From contig NC_092804.1 of NCBI RefSeq assembly GCF_040954645.1, positions 148,561,108 to 148,625,107 on the forward strand: 64,000 bases of DNA. Reading direction: 5' to 3'. How positions within the stretch are numbered: the first letter of the stretch is position 1; the number at the start of each line of letters is the position of its first letter. Below, in pieces: positions 34,090-45,159 of this stretch. This DNA is from Diabrotica undecimpunctata (taxonomy: Eukaryota > Arthropoda > Insecta > Coleoptera > Chrysomelidae). A program made the translations under genes and the position numbers. Below the pieces are notes generated by a model that saw nothing but the letters and a program-made list of their open reading frames with translations, did no database searches and had not been told where the DNA came from.

Positions 34090-34371
34090 GGTCGGTCAGA
34101 TAGCCAAGCGGGCTGGGCGGCCGGTTCTCATTCGCTTCACTGCTAGTGGTTCAGTCGTTCGATCCCCAGCTCGGCGTACAGCAAACAAAAAGGTTAACGC
34201 AGCAGTTTAAAATTCTAAATGAATCTGCGGCTTAGACTAGAATATGCTGGTGTCTGATCGGCCTATGGTGGAGCAGTACGGCAAGAGATAAGGGCTTGCG
34301 GCTCAGTGATACTTCTCCATAGGTCCCTACCGGAAGGGCGAGGCGCCTAAATACCGGTGTTTATATATAAA
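34090..34371 (+). mobile_element. tRNA-derived SINE with 8-bp target duplication
   Basis: AGGTAAGT flanks the unit at 34082-34089 and 34372-34379. The head has an A box (TAGCCAAGCGGGCTGG, 34101-34116) and a B box (GTTCGATCCCC, about 34158-34168), spaced as in a tRNA with a long variable arm (Ser/Leu type). The body contains ctgcggcttagactagaatatgc and a GC-rich end (ggcgaggcgcctaaataccgg) before a tttatatataaaa tail. It would be transcribed by Pol III and mobilised by a LINE. Confidence 0.75.
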
Positions 34372-34389
34372 AGGTAAGTACTCACTGAA

Positions 34390-35200
34390 ATACTCCATAC
34401 AAGTTTTTTAAAGCGTTTATCTAATTTATAAATTAAGTAAACTGATATTCATTAGAAACACTAATTGTCAATGTTAATATAAGTTTAAAAAAATTATATT
34501 TTTGTTCTAACTAAAATTCTTTTTGCTCCATTTTCAGTCCTTTTATTTCCGGTGTTGCAAGATATTCCAGTGTGTTTAATTCTGAAAAGACCTCCAATAT
34601 TTTAAAGAACATTTCTTCGGATGTTCAGATTTTATCGGCTGACTTCGTTCGTTCGTTCGAAAACTCCGTTTATCTATAATATAGCATTTATCTCTAAAGA
34701 TATCAGTAAAATTTTCTAGTTTTTTTTAGTACACGAACATAAACATGAACACTATAATTTTGGTTCTGGGTAGAAATCTGTTTCTGTTCCTGCCAAACGT
34801 AAATTAATAAAAAATATCTGGTACGATCTATATTTTCTTACTAGATCAATTTGCATTAGAAAGACTACTTCATAAAGTGTATATACATAATAATAAAAAC
34901 CGTCAATGACCATGTATCTCCATATTATCAATACAGTTTAAACTCTGGAAAAACCAATATAAATGTTTATTTGCTACTTCAGTAGCGGAGTTTTTGTGTT
35001 TTAAAAAATATTGAATAAACATCGTCAAGTTGCGACATTTTCATAGCTTGTAAAAAGAATTCTGTATTAAGAATGTGTCTTATAATGTGTCAATAAAAAT
35101 ATCAATTTTGAATATGGGCCGACAAACCTGTTTTAACTAGTTCGTAATAAAAAAAATTCAAACTTAAGTTAATGTACAGGATGGCGAAACTAATATATAT
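34390..35200. other. AT-rich non-coding stretch
   Basis: No gene or repeat recognised. Confidence 0.3.
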
Positions 35201-35204
35201 AACA

Positions 35205-35312
35205 ACAAAACACTGAAAACTTTTATTTTTAGAACGTATACAAAATTCATTATAATTTATTATCACTACAACTGTTTTGGCAGAGTGCCTTTCTCAAGAG
35301 GTCTATTTTTGG
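35205..35312 (-). repeat. PLE end fragment with ribozyme-like hairpin
   Basis: Reverse strand: TTGAGAA, GGCA-ctc-TGCC hairpin, then AAAACAG (35272-35298), i.e. a hammerhead-like layout with AAAA in place of GAAA. Plus-strand phrases actgaaaacttttattttt and attataatttattatcactaca recur at 52025-52080, so both are ends of one repeat family. Confidence 0.4.
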
Positions 35313-36140
35313 TATGGTTTTACATTATATAGTTTTTAACTGAACAAGTGGAGCAGTGGAGAATTGTTTGTCTCAAGTTAGCCATTCCCAATTACGTCTA
35401 TATTTTATAATTTGTTAATTTTTATAGATTCTAATAAAGATAACTTAAAGGCTTTTATTTTAAATGTGAAGAATTTGAAATTGGTCATTAACAGAATTAT
35501 TCTGGTCTAGAAGTATAAAGTACGTAAGTAGAATCTGTTGTTCTATTATTGAAAGCCCTTTAGTGTTGTGCAATAAACGCACTGTTTTGTTTTCAAAATG
35601 CCAAAATTTTAACAATAATGTACCTAAATACTTTATAGAAACTCGATGCAATAGTCGTGGTGATAGACAGGATCTTTTTCTAATAACATTCTATGGTAGA
35701 AAAGTGTATAACTCCCATAAGCATAAATATACCTATAACAAACAAACAAATCATTCAATTAACAAAAAAAACGTTTATTCAAAACGCTATGGAGGTTTAT
35801 GGATGTGCATTAAAAATACATCTAGTCGCTTTTAAAACTATTTTTCGTATAAACAAGAGTTTTTACGGAACTAATTGCTTTCAAAGGCGAGTAGAGCACC
35901 CCTTATTATTTTCATTATACAGAAATAATGTTTTTAAATACTATATTTGTCTAGAAATATTTTAATTTCGTTGTCAATATCGTTTCTGAACGTACTACAC
36001 GTTTTTGGTACTACTGCAAAAGCATTTAGTTGTTTAAACGTTAGGTTAACTATATCATTAGTTATACACAAACTAAAAATATATATCAGTTGCTTATCTT
36101 GAATAATTTGAACATCTACTCTACCTGTTGCATTAAATGT
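35313..36140. other. AT-rich stretch, no supported gene
   Basis: Two overlapping 90-codon frames (35563-35835 and 35693-35965) show no motif. Not called. Confidence 0.3.
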
Positions 36141-36144
36141 GAAT

Positions 36145-36215
36145 TTTTAAAAGTTCAGTCCAGTTGACGACCAGAAAACAGGGTCAATATTCAGTTCATA
36201 TTCCGACTCTACTTT
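36145..36215 (-). repeat. Dispersed repeat, possibly coding, copy 1
   Basis: Shares about 70 bp with 39132-39207 (aaaagttcag..cagttga.gaccagaaaacar.gtcaatattcagttcatatt). On the reverse strand it encodes ESEYELNIDPVFWSSTGLNF, and the open frame extends to 36359 with a lysine-rich region. The other copy reads ESKYELNIDIVFWSST. Conserved reading suggests an ancestral coding exon, but I do not recognise the family. Confidence 0.45.
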
Positions 36216-36829
36216 AGACTTTTCTTTTTTTTTCTTCAATTTGTAGCTTTCTCTAAACTTCAGTTTCGTACTGTATCTTGAATTGCCATTTTCGCTTTCA
36301 TCTTTAGTGTCGTAATTAATGCCTAATAAGCATTTGTCTGTATCAAAATAGCCACACAAACTTATTTCGGATACATTTTCATCAATACTGATTAATTATT
36401 TTTGAGTTAGTGTATATTTTTGTTTAAACATTCCAATATTAAATCAGAATATTATATTCGTGGACACGCTGAAACGAACTATTACATTTTGGTGGCGTCA
36501 TCAAACACAAACATACTTCTGATCGAGCCCGATCGCCAAACATTAAAATTTTTATTTTCAGACGCAAATGCGGCACGTAGGTAATATAATAATAATATCG
36601 TGACGTCCTACGAAACCCATAATTATGTGGAATACGTATTTAGCCGAAACGTACAATGATAAACAAAAAATGTCGGAAGGACAATATTAAAGAACTTTTT
36701 AAAAGAACTTTATTCTTTTAAATGAGTTGACTTCTATAATTTCACTATTTAGGGGAGTGATTCATCGTTTAAACGCTGAATATTCTTAAATTTAAATGTA
36801 CACCGCGGTCCTCGAAAACTGCCCGTTTT

Positions 36830-36860
36830 CTCAATTGCAATTTGTTAAATTGCAATTGAG
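36830..36860. repeat. Perfect 14-bp stem hairpin
   Basis: CTCAATTGCAATTT and AAATTGCAATTGAG pair perfectly around a GTT loop. It lies about 10 bp before the Tc1-like transposase similarity begins. Confidence 0.7.
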
Positions 36861-36865
36861 ATTAC

Positions 36866-37791
36866 AAGGAATATTATACGTCGAAAAAATTATTCATTTT
36901 ATTTTCGGAGTGAAATTCCAACACTGAAAAATATTTCTCAAGAGCTCGATAACGATGACTCCTTACCCAAGATATCTCGTAGAGTCTTAATCAGGACCTT
37001 GCGCGAAATGAACTTTCGATATGTAAAACTCAACAGAAAAAGTATGCTATTAGAAAAAAATAAAATTATTTTGTCGAGAAGAAAATAGTTCGAAAAGAAA
37101 TACGCAAAATTCGCAGTACTGGACGTAAAATATGTTATTTGGATGAAATCTGGATTAACGAAGGTCATACATTTGGAAAAGTTTGGCAAGATTTAAATGT
37201 CAAAAGTAAATGCGAAGCATTTATAGAAGGCTAGTGTACAGGATTAAAAGATCCATCAGGAAAGGCTTAATCATCACCCATATAGGAAGTGATATTAGTA
37301 AAGAAGACTAGTAAAGTAAAGAAATTGAAAGGGAGGATTAAAGAATGGCTTACAGCAAAGGGATTGCATACGAAGAATCAATGCTCAAAATTTAGCTACT
37401 TGACATTGCACGGTTAAGGAAAAGTAAATATCTTAAGTATGCTGTAGATGAAACTGCAAAAGATTATGGTGTCAAAGTTCTGCGTCTACCACCTTATCAT
37501 TGTGAACTTAATCCCATTGAACTTATCTGGGCGCAAGTGAAAGGAGAAGTAGCACGCAATAACAAAACGTTTTAATTAAACGAAGTTAAGAAACTTTTGA
37601 TTCAAGCAATCCTCCATGTAACTCCAGAGAGATGGGCTAAATGTATAGGCCACATAATTAAAGAAGAACATCGTATGTGGGAACTTGACACTCATATCGA
37701 AGTTTTACTAGAGCCAATTATAATTACACCAGATGGTAAAGATAATGACATCGATAGCAGCACTGCATCTTCAGATTTAGACAGCGAATAA
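36866..37791 (+). pseudogene. Tc1/mariner-type DDE transposase, frameshifted
   Basis: Reading forward: NISQELDNDDSLPKISRRVL and IRTLREMNFRYVKLNRKSML (HTH end), RKEIRKIRSTGRKICYLDEI with WINEGHTF (first catalytic Asp, YLDE), EAFIEG, GLKDPSGKA, a deletion/frameshift zone, KGRIKEWLTAKGLHTKNQC, YAVDETAKDYG-like sequence, LRLPPYHCELNPIELIWAQV (second/third catalytic region), VTPERWAKCIGHIIKEEHRM, and an acidic end ASSDLDSE with stop at 37789-37791. The second catalytic segment (MDNAPYH type) is missing in the deletion between 37300 and 37330. Layout fits DDE_3 Tc1-like transposases that are multi-copy in insects. Confidence 0.75.
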
Positions 37792-38125
37792 TATTTTCTA
37801 ATAGTTTAATAAGAACATCAGCATAAAAAAAACCAAAAACAAAAAAAAAACGAGAAGAACATAGTAAGTGTGTATAGCGTTTGTGTTTAAATAGAATAGT
37901 ACAATGTTTTGTTACATCAAACATTATTTTTATTTTGTTTTTATAGAATTTTATTTTGTTTTATAGGATTTTATTTTGTTTTGTTTTATACTGTTTAAGT
38001 GTTTTGTTCATTTTATTTAATAACACAATATGGCTCTTGGCGAACACTTATTTAAAAAAAGTAACGCGCCACAAGACATACCTCTGGGGTTGTGTGGAAA
38101 CTGTCTTAAAATTTGCCGGAATTTA

Positions 38126-38165
38126 GCGGAAGTTACGCTAAAAGACATTTTAGCGTAATTTCCGC
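38126..38165. repeat. Strong hairpin with 18-bp stem
   Basis: GCGGAAGTTACGCTAAAA (38126-38143) pairs with TTTTAGCGTAATTTCCGC (38148-38165) with one G-T wobble and a GACA loop. No inverted-repeat element explains it. The loop is too small for a typical microRNA precursor. Confidence 0.7.
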
Positions 38166-38212
38166 GACAGCCGGGTGGTATCAGTAAGCTTTATGCAAAA
38201 TTACTTGTTTTT

Positions 38213-38640
38213 CATAGCTTTTTGTTTGTGGCATTCTATATTTTTAGGATAATGTGGGGAATGAGCCACAAAATATTTATTTATAAATATGTTTATTTAC
38301 TGTCGTTTCGATCTCTACATCCAGAGACCGTTTTCGATTATAAAAATGATAGTAATATTTATTTTCTATGGCTTTTTGCTTGTCGTTCTGTATTTTTAGA
38401 AATAATGTTGTGAATAAGCCACAATATATTTATTCAAATGTTTAATTTAAGGACGTTTCGATCTCTATAAAGAGACCGTTTTCAAACATACAAATGACAT
38501 ATATTTATTTTTCTATAGCTTTTTGTTTGTGGCATTCTGTATTTTTAGGGAGAAGGTTGGAAATAAACCACAATATATCTATTTACATGTTTAATACACT
38601 GATGTTTCGATCTTTATTCCGTTTTTAAAGATAGAAAAAA
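38213..38640. repeat. Tandem repeat, three units of about 150 bp
   Basis: Units start near 38213, 38366 and 38513, each with tatagctttttgtttgtggc-like start, ctgtatttttag, a rraataagccacaatat block and a gtttcgatctct...gaccgttttc hairpin. On the reverse strand the hairpin reads TTGAAAACGGTCTCT-ttat-AGAGATCGAAACG (unit 2, 38455-38485), a hammerhead-like stem II followed by GAAAC. Unit 3 is degenerate. Probably derived from repeated PLE ends. Confidence 0.65.
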
Positions 38641-39130
38641 AAAGTAAATAAATAATATAAGATTATAAAAATATATAATAATAAACAAATAAAATAAATA
38701 TAACTATCATTTGTTTCTTTAAAAGCGGTCTTTAATATTTGAAAAATAAAATATAATTAACGTTAAAATAAAACTGGGTGTACGTCACTGAATTTTCATA
38801 CGTCTTTCCGCATTTCTGCGCCTTTAAACGATTAATCACTCTCTCAAATAGTGAAATTATAGCATAGATCACCTTAATTTTAAAGAATAACATTTTCGAA
38901 AAAGAGATTGATTAATTATATCCCTTTTATCCGAATTCTTATATTAAAATGTTAAAAAGTTTATTTCTGACAGCAAGTTGAAATGAAGTCCTCCGCAGGT
39001 TTCCTATTTTTAACATAATCAAACAGTTGGAGATTTTATCTTTTTTCCTAGTAAAGAAGGATTAAAGCCTGTCCAAACTATTTGTGTATTTCGTAGCACG
39101 TGTATTTTTGTTCAACATTCTAATAATACA
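38641..39130. other. AT-rich non-coding stretch
   Basis: Nothing recognised. Confidence 0.3.
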
Positions 39131-39131
39131 A

Positions 39132-39207
39132 ACTTTTGAAAAGTTCAGTATAGTTGATGACCAGAAAACAATGTCAATATTCAGTTCATATTTTGACTCT
39201 ATATTAG
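39132..39207 (-). repeat. Dispersed repeat, copy 2
   Basis: Partner of 36145-36215; see there. It abuts the family A LINE fragment at 39215. Confidence 0.45.
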
Positions 39208-39214
39208 AAGAGAT

Positions 39215-39305
39215 TGAGCCCAAAATAGCATTTGTTGGCCGTGAAAATTCTGCGGTTTATCTATGCGGTAGTATTATTTTCAGTGTTAAGGACCACTCCT
39301 AGGTC
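39215..39305 (-). pseudogene. RTE-like family A fragment
   Basis: Aligns with 9632-9722: gcccaaaatagc, ttggccgtg, aattctgcggtttatct, gcggtagt and ttcagt occur in order. About 90 bp of the region encoding TAEINRRI...NKSYFGL. Confidence 0.6.
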
Positions 39306-40289
39306 TACAAATAGTTGCAAAACATTCTACATAGAGCCAGTTTATCCATTACCCACAAAATGTTGCAATTTCATAGATCTAATTTAGTTTTTGTTGAACA
39401 AAATATTGCAAGTAATAAAGATTTGCTTTTCAATGTGATATCAACTTCTGATATTAATCAAATTATTTTTAGTTTACAGTATATGAAAATTTATATAGGA
39501 AACAAAAAAATATACATTTAAATAAATTAAATATTTTTTTAGAACAAAACAGTGTACAATATTCCATTTTTATTTTCTAGAAACATTACAGTTAATGGAA
39601 ATAAAAATGTCTCCATTGTGCATTTAGCGCAAGATACTCTGTATTTCTAGATATGTACTCTGATTTTGCTGTTATCTTGTGTCATTTCTTACAAACATAA
39701 TATTCTGCACATAATAATGAACGTAAACTATATTTTTAGTTTTTAACTCCACTCTTATTTTTAGCGGATTAATATTGAATGAATATGCTACCTCTATACG
39801 GTGCAATGCAAACCACGGTAGATAATCCTTTTATATCAGCATTCAATTGTCTTTACAACTTAACAGTAAAATTTAATGGAAATGTTAAATATACGCTTTC
39901 AATAACAATAGGATTATTCTATCCATAGAGAATATCTAACAGCTTTGGCAACATTATATTCCCAGATAATAATTTCAGTAATTCTCCCGATTCCAACTAC
40001 TGCATTGTATGCCAATGTTGAAGTTTCCATACAGATATTCAAAATGTTACAAATATATGCACACATAGAAACTTATACAAACTTGATCTCCGTATTTAAA
40101 ACAAAAGGAACGTTAATCAGAGATTTAGAAATATTTTATGACTCTCAAATTATGCCGTAAGTAAAAACGTATATAACAGGCAAGGAAAAGTTTTGCTTAT
40201 TAAGTTTGTAATAGGAACATAAATAACATTGCTTTAAATCGTAAGTAATTGAGTAGACGGGTGTAAAATGTTTGAATATGTTAGCTATA
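39306..40289. other. AT-rich stretch without a supported gene
   Basis: Small frames at 39315-39521 and 39945-40160 have no known motifs. Confidence 0.3.
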
Positions 40290-41905
40290 ATTCCTTAGTG
40301 CATTAAATTATATAACACAGGGAACAGCAATTTCTTTGTCTTAAATCTGTGACTTGTTTTCAAATAACTTGTAGCCACCCTTATCAGCAAAAAGCGTTTC
40401 CTAGCTGGGTCATTTTTTTCCATCCGCATAACATGCCCTATCTTAATATGTTTTTCCATATCTGGTTCCTGGTATATTCTATAAAGTTCGACGTTGTATT
40501 GTCTTCTCCACACTCCATTGTCATTTACTGCTCTAAAAAGTGTACCTTTCCTCTGAAACATTCCATGTTTTCATTACTTTTTGTTAGAGTCCAGGTCTCT
40601 GAACCATATGTTAGGACTGGGCGTTTTATTGTTTTGTAGAGTTTTATTCTCGATTTATTTGTGGATTTAAGAAGGAAATTAAAATAGCATCTGTTGGCCG
40701 TGAAAATTCTGCGGTTTATCTCCTCGGTAGTATTTTTTCAGTGTTAAGAGCGGTTCTAGGTTCCAACATTATTGACATCATCACGATAGGCAAGGATTTG
40801 CACTAATTTATTAAATATTAAACCAATGGTTGTGATTTGTGACATACGTTTTACTTTTTCCAGAGCCGGATTAAACAGTATGCAGGAGAGACGGTCTCCC
40901 TGGCGCACCCCATTATTTGTTTTAAAAGTTTCATACAGTTCCCCTGAATTTATACTCTACATTTAATTTTTTCAAGAGTTAGTTTCTGATTTGGTATTCC
41001 TAGTTCTTTTATTGCTTTAAACATTTCTCTTCTGCCACAGTGTCGATTTACCATCTCTAAAACTAGCCTGATACTTTCCTACTCTCCGTTCTGCATATGG
41101 TGCCATACGATAATATAATACTCTGGAAAATATTTTATACGCTTCATTTAGAAGCGTAATTCATCTGTGGTTAGAGCATTCAAAGATATCCCTTTTTTTG
41201 TGTATGGTGTAAAGTATTCTAATATTCCAATCAGCTGCTATAATGCAATTATGGTATCGTCGCCACCTTATTTAAATACTTCAACAGTGAAAATATCTAT
41301 TCCAGGTGATTTCTTTTTGGCTAGTTTTTTAACTTCATCTTTAACTTTAAGAATCGCTGTTGGCTCCTCTTCCCTCTCGTATATTTCCCTTACCCCATCT
41401 CTTTCGTCTTCCAGGTTTTCTTCTTCTTCATCTATATTAAGTGCCTGGTTAAAGTAGTCGATCCATCTATTTAATGCATCTGTCCTTGTTGTTAATAGGT
41501 CGCCATTCTGACTTCTGAATTATCTTGTGGTTGCCTTGAATCCTTTTCTGGTGACGTTAATTTTCTTATAAAATATTCTGAATTCTTTTTCGCTGTAGAG
41601 GTTTTTTACATTTTTTTTTCTTATTTAAGTGGTTTTTTTCTTTTTGTGTATCCTGTTTTTTCTCTTCTCTTTGTCTGGTAATTCTCTTTAGCTGTTCTAG
41701 TTCATCGATTCAGCATATTTCTGTAGGCTTAATTCTTTTATTTTGTTGCATTATGACATTCATCGTCAAACCAATAATTTTTACGGGCACAAATTTTTGT
41801 TCCTATTTCATTTTTCGCTGCTGCTTCAACAGGAGTCTATATCTGTTACGGCTATGTACATTTTGATTCCTTTGCCTCTTGGTGATGTTTTCCGACTAAC
41901 TTTGT
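40290..41905 (-). pseudogene. RTE-like LINE, family A, long broken copy
   Basis: Reverse strand, from 41905: RGKGIKMYIAVTDIDSC, KNYWFDDECHNATK, FRIFYKKINVTRKGFKATTR, RTDALNRWIDYFNQALNIDE, KVKDEVKKLAKKKSPGIDIF, then decayed segments, YRMAPYAERRVGKYQASFRD, NSGELYETFKTNNGVRQGDR, LSCILFNPALEKVKR, ILAYRDDVNNVG (the YADD box mutated to YRDD), VLTYGSETWTLTKSNENM and GVWRRQYNVELYRIYQEPDM. The 3' end is cut at about 40390. The RT would be inactive from the YRDD change and frameshifts. Junction with a PLE lies at about 41905. Confidence 0.75.
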
Positions 41906-42600
41906 TTTCAGGGACCGATAAGATCAAATCATCTACATATCGTTTTATAAAAGGTATGTGAAAAGGTATCTTTTCCTTACATGTTTTTATAAGTTCATCC
42001 AATATAAAGTTACATAGTATGGGGGATATTTTGCTGCCCATTGGAGTGCCAAAAATTTGTGAAAAAAAAATTACCATTAAACAAAAAGGATGTTAGAGTC
42101 AAAAATGAATGTTAAAATTCTTATGAAATCATCTTAACTGATCTTGGTATGCAGAGAGATGCTGGTCCAGTTATTTTTGATGCTGTTGAGAATAGCATCT
42201 AGTGGTAGGTTTGTAAATAGTGACACAACATCTAAACTAATTAATATATAATTATTCGGAACTCTAACATTATTAATGTTAAAGTTCCGAAGTTAAAGTG
42301 TTTAGCAAGTTTACTATTAGGAGCATCAATGGAAGAGACAATAGGCCTCATTAAAAGAGTGGGTTTGTGAACTTTAGGAAGTGTATAAAACCTGGGTGCA
42401 ACTGCATTGTAAATTTTCAAAGATTTTGAAACTTCTGTTGTTATCGATTTGGAAGAAGCTAAATCCGAAACCAGCTTGTTCTCCTTTTGTTGGACCTTTC
42501 TTAAGTTTGAAGTAACTTTTTGTGTCATTTTGTGACAAGGGAAATGTAACAGTGGCAATGTATAAGAATGATTACATTGAAAAAAGTAATAGTTTACTAA
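41906..42600 (-). pseudogene. Penelope-like RT, reverse copy of a head-to-head pair
   Basis: From 42600 down: KMTQKVTSNLRKVQQKENKL, SLKIYNAVAPRFYTLPKVHK, TLLMRPIVSSIDAPNSKLAK, a frameshift, LDVVSLFTNLPLDAILNSIK, IFGTPMGSKISPILCNFILD and IKRYVDDLILSVPENK (catalytic Asp pair near 41935). It stops at the junction with the family A LINE at about 41905. It begins at 42600, exactly where the forward copy starts (42601, MRPIVSSIDATNSKLSK). Confidence 0.75.
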
Positions 42601-42698
42601 ATGAGGCCTATTGTCTCTTCCATTGATGCTACTAATAGTAAACTTTCTAAAGACCTTACAGATATCCTCACAATTTCCTACAATGAATCCAATGAATT
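42601..42698 (+). pseudogene. Penelope-like RT, forward copy, 5' part before hAT insert
   Basis: Reads MRPIVSSIDATNSKLSKDLT then DILTISYNESNEF, ending in the 8-bp target duplication AATGAATT. It continues in the same frame at 45681 after the 2,982-bp hAT element. It starts inside the RT, so the copy is 5'-truncated. Confidence 0.8.
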
Positions 42699-42714
42699 TA
42701 GTGTTGCCCAAAAT

Positions 42715-42835
42715 CGGTCTTGGTCTTGCAGTCTTGGTCTTGTTCTTGCGTTTTTGCAAGACCAAGACCAAGACCAAGACCGCCTAATTTTGGCAAGACC
42801 AAGACCAAGACTGACCATGTAAGATTTAAGCAAGA
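42715..42835. repeat. hAT left subterminal hexamer array
   Basis: Repeated GTCTTG/CAAGAC hexamers in both orientations (gtcttggtcttg; gcaagaccaagacc). The opposite end has the matching array. Subterminal repeats in hAT elements are binding sites for the transposase. Confidence 0.75.
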
Positions 42836-43452
42836 ACAAGACTAAGCCTGCGAGACTCTTGCGTCTTGCAGTTAGGACTGAGTGTGGTTTTAGCGAGTAT
42901 AGTAGTTCGGGTATATGCGTAAAGACTCTATGAGATGCAAAAAAATATGTAATAAAATTTGAAAAACTGGACTTATGCAAATTACAAACAATACCATAAA
43001 CATACATACCGAATTAAAATTAAAACAACACATTTGACACGTGCTCAGAGGTCATAATTACAATGTAAAAATTAAATATTTTGTACATTTTCCAGCTGAC
43101 TTCTTCGCTCTGAAATTAATTGTACATATTTTGAGAATAGCCGCTCTCTAATCATAAAAATAATCTTCTTACATTGCGACGCCGACAGTAATATCGTATC
43201 GATATTTTTTAAAATATGTCACCCTAGCTAGTCAGGAGTAATCTAAATAAACAAATCTTATCGGCCTAAGGCTATAAATTGTTTCTGCTGAGTGTGCGAT
43301 GAGATCATTCGGTTAAAGAAAATTTGCTGAAAGAGTCAAAAGTAACGAGACAATAATAACAGATAATGTCGCCTACCGTGTAAACAAAATACCGAAGTAT
43401 TTAAAATAACGAAGTAACGATATATAATTCTCGGTTTGTTATTAGATACTTA

Positions 43453-44241
43453 GAGCTCTTGTTAACGACAACGGTCAACGGGTCGGTTTTGACACCGTCC
43501 CGTCGGCCGTTGCTCAGTGTCTTTCAGGTTCTTATGAATGTTTGTTCACGCAACGGCAACCAACCCGTTGGTTAACTTTTCACCGTCTACGTATCCAGTC
43601 CCCCTCGGCAAGACGTTCGACGGGACGGTACCGTGAACCCTCAGTGAACCTTTTTAGTTTATGGAAGTGTGTTAACGGCGTTGGGCGAGCATCCGTTGTT
43701 TCAATAAATTTCTTTCTTTGTTGCCGCTAAAATATGGATTTTGATATGAAAATTTTAATAAGTGCGGTAGAAAATCGACCTGTGTTGTGGTATAAAACCA
43801 CTGAAAGCTATAAAAATAAACAGCTCATGTATTAATTTAATTTAATCAGCGTTTTAATTTATCATGTACTATTCCTAACAATTTGCGGAAAGTTTCTTGA
43901 CCCATTCGGAAGTAATTGAAGAATTTTGTTTCCTCTTTTTTCAATTCTTCGTAAAGTGTATGGAAAGCACCATACTTTTCTCTTTCTAACAAAATAGGAT
44001 GTATCCATATTTTTCTTTTACGCTTCTCCCGTTTCTTCTGCATTTTTTATACAAATAATACGCTAGTATAACATGATATAACATATATTGCGTGCACTTG
44101 TTACTTTAAAACTGACGATATTTCGGAGATTTCATACTGTCAACGGACGCATATCCCTTGAAATTTATGAACCGTCGACACGGGTACCCGTTTAGCATCG
44201 GCCCGTTACCCGTTGAAAAAAACGTTCGTTAACAAGAGCCC
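43453..44241 (-). mobile_element. PIF/Harbinger element nested in the hAT
   Basis: Ends GAGCTCTTGTTAACGA (left) and GGGCTCTTGTTAACGA (right, inverted), flanked by TTA at 43450-43452 and 44242-44244. Subterminal words caacgggt recur inverted near both ends. The 789-bp unit carries only the first part of a HARBI1-like transposase. Confidence 0.8.
43846..44043 (-). CDS. HARBI1-like transposase N-terminal fragment
   Basis: A 65-codon frame: a basic start (MQKKREKRKRK), then IWIHPILLEREKYGAFHTLY and EELKKEETKFFNYFRMGQET, ending FRKLLGIVHDKLKR. The W-[IV]-HP...R...G.[FY]HTL...L...E..FF.YFRM pattern is the conserved N-terminal lead of PIF/Harbinger nucleases, where a DDE_4 catalytic domain would follow. 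That domain is absent, so the fragment cannot act as transposase alone. A DNA-binding or repressor role is possible but unsupported. Confidence 0.75.
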   Translation of the reverse strand: MQKKREKRKRKIWIHPILLEREKYGAFHTLYEELKKEETKFFNYFRMGQETFRKLLGIVHDKLKR

Positions 44242-44403
44242 TTAGGGTATTGGATAGTAACGAACATAAATTATAGTAGTATAGTACATAGTTACTTTTT
44301 CGACATCACTTAACTTCATTCCCAATTGGGCTTTCCTTTGAGTCTAATGTAATAATTGTTTTTCATCTAATCCTTGTTCGGAGTGACAAGTTTACAATTT
44401 GAC

Positions 44404-44736
44404 ATGAGGGACAAAGATTCAAATAGTTTTAGTCGGAGTAATAAGCGTTGGAGTTATAGATCTAAAAGCCCTAAAAGCAAATTTGATGAGTTTTTCGAAA
44501 TAATTTTTGCATCCCAAATTGTTTTGTGTAAATTGTGCCTACATAGGAAGGTTGAAATGAAAATGAACACCAGAAACACGTCAGGTTTAAGGAAGCATCT
44601 AATAGCTTTTCACAAAAAGGAATTACAAATATTTCGTCCTGAAAAACCAAAATTCGGTGGAGATATGACAAGCTTTTTAATAACCGCTAGAAAAAATGGA
44701 GATGTAAAAAATATACTTATTACCAATTACATATAA
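44404..44736 (+). CDS. BED-type zinc finger protein from the hAT element
   Basis: About 110 codons from ATG at 44404. A basic N-terminus (SNKRWSYRSKSPKSK) leads into FASQIVLCKLCLHRKVEMKM and GLRKHLIAFHKKEL, giving a Cx2C...Hx4H BED finger, the usual N-terminal DNA-binding module of hAT transposases. The frame ends at TAA 44734-44736 without the RNase-H-like catalytic region or dimerisation domain. It may bind the CAAGAC arrays at the element's ends. No other coding part of the hAT survives. Confidence 0.65.
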   Translation: MRDKDSNSFSRSNKRWSYRSKSPKSKFDEFFEIIFASQIVLCKLCLHRKVEMKMNTRNTSGLRKHLIAFHKKELQIFRPEKPKFGGDMTSFLITARKNGDVKNILITNYI

Positions 44737-45159
44737 GATCTACCTACTATTTTAGTTTGGTGAATTAATGTATTTATTAAGTAGGTATCTCTTTAATTTA
44801 AAACAACTTCTTTTGATTATCATTGCTTTTTTACCTATTCTTTATTTTTTTCTTTATTCTTTATTTTTTATTTAACTATAAATTAGTTTTTTATATAAAA
44901 GTAAAAATAAGATTGGTAAAAATATTTATTTTGCTTTACTAAGTGGATTATAGTTTGTTATCTGATCACCTAAAAAATATGTGCCCTTGATACATGTATG
45001 TGGATTTTTTGCCCATCATGTCCATCAATCCATTTCTAGGCAGATAATATTCTTTAAAGTACAGGCATGCTGATGCCGGTTTTTTTTTGTGTTTTAACCA
45101 CGTTTTAGCACATGTAAGCGTAGTAAATGCAAAGGTTTATTAAGAAACAGATTGACTTC

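Noticed and set aside
35563..35965. Two overlapping 90-codon frames
   Set aside because: No motif, overlapping in different frames, AT-rich.
42678..43007. Frames rich in Arg-Ser-Trp or Gln-Asp repeats
   Set aside because: They translate the CAAGAC hexamer array at the hAT end.
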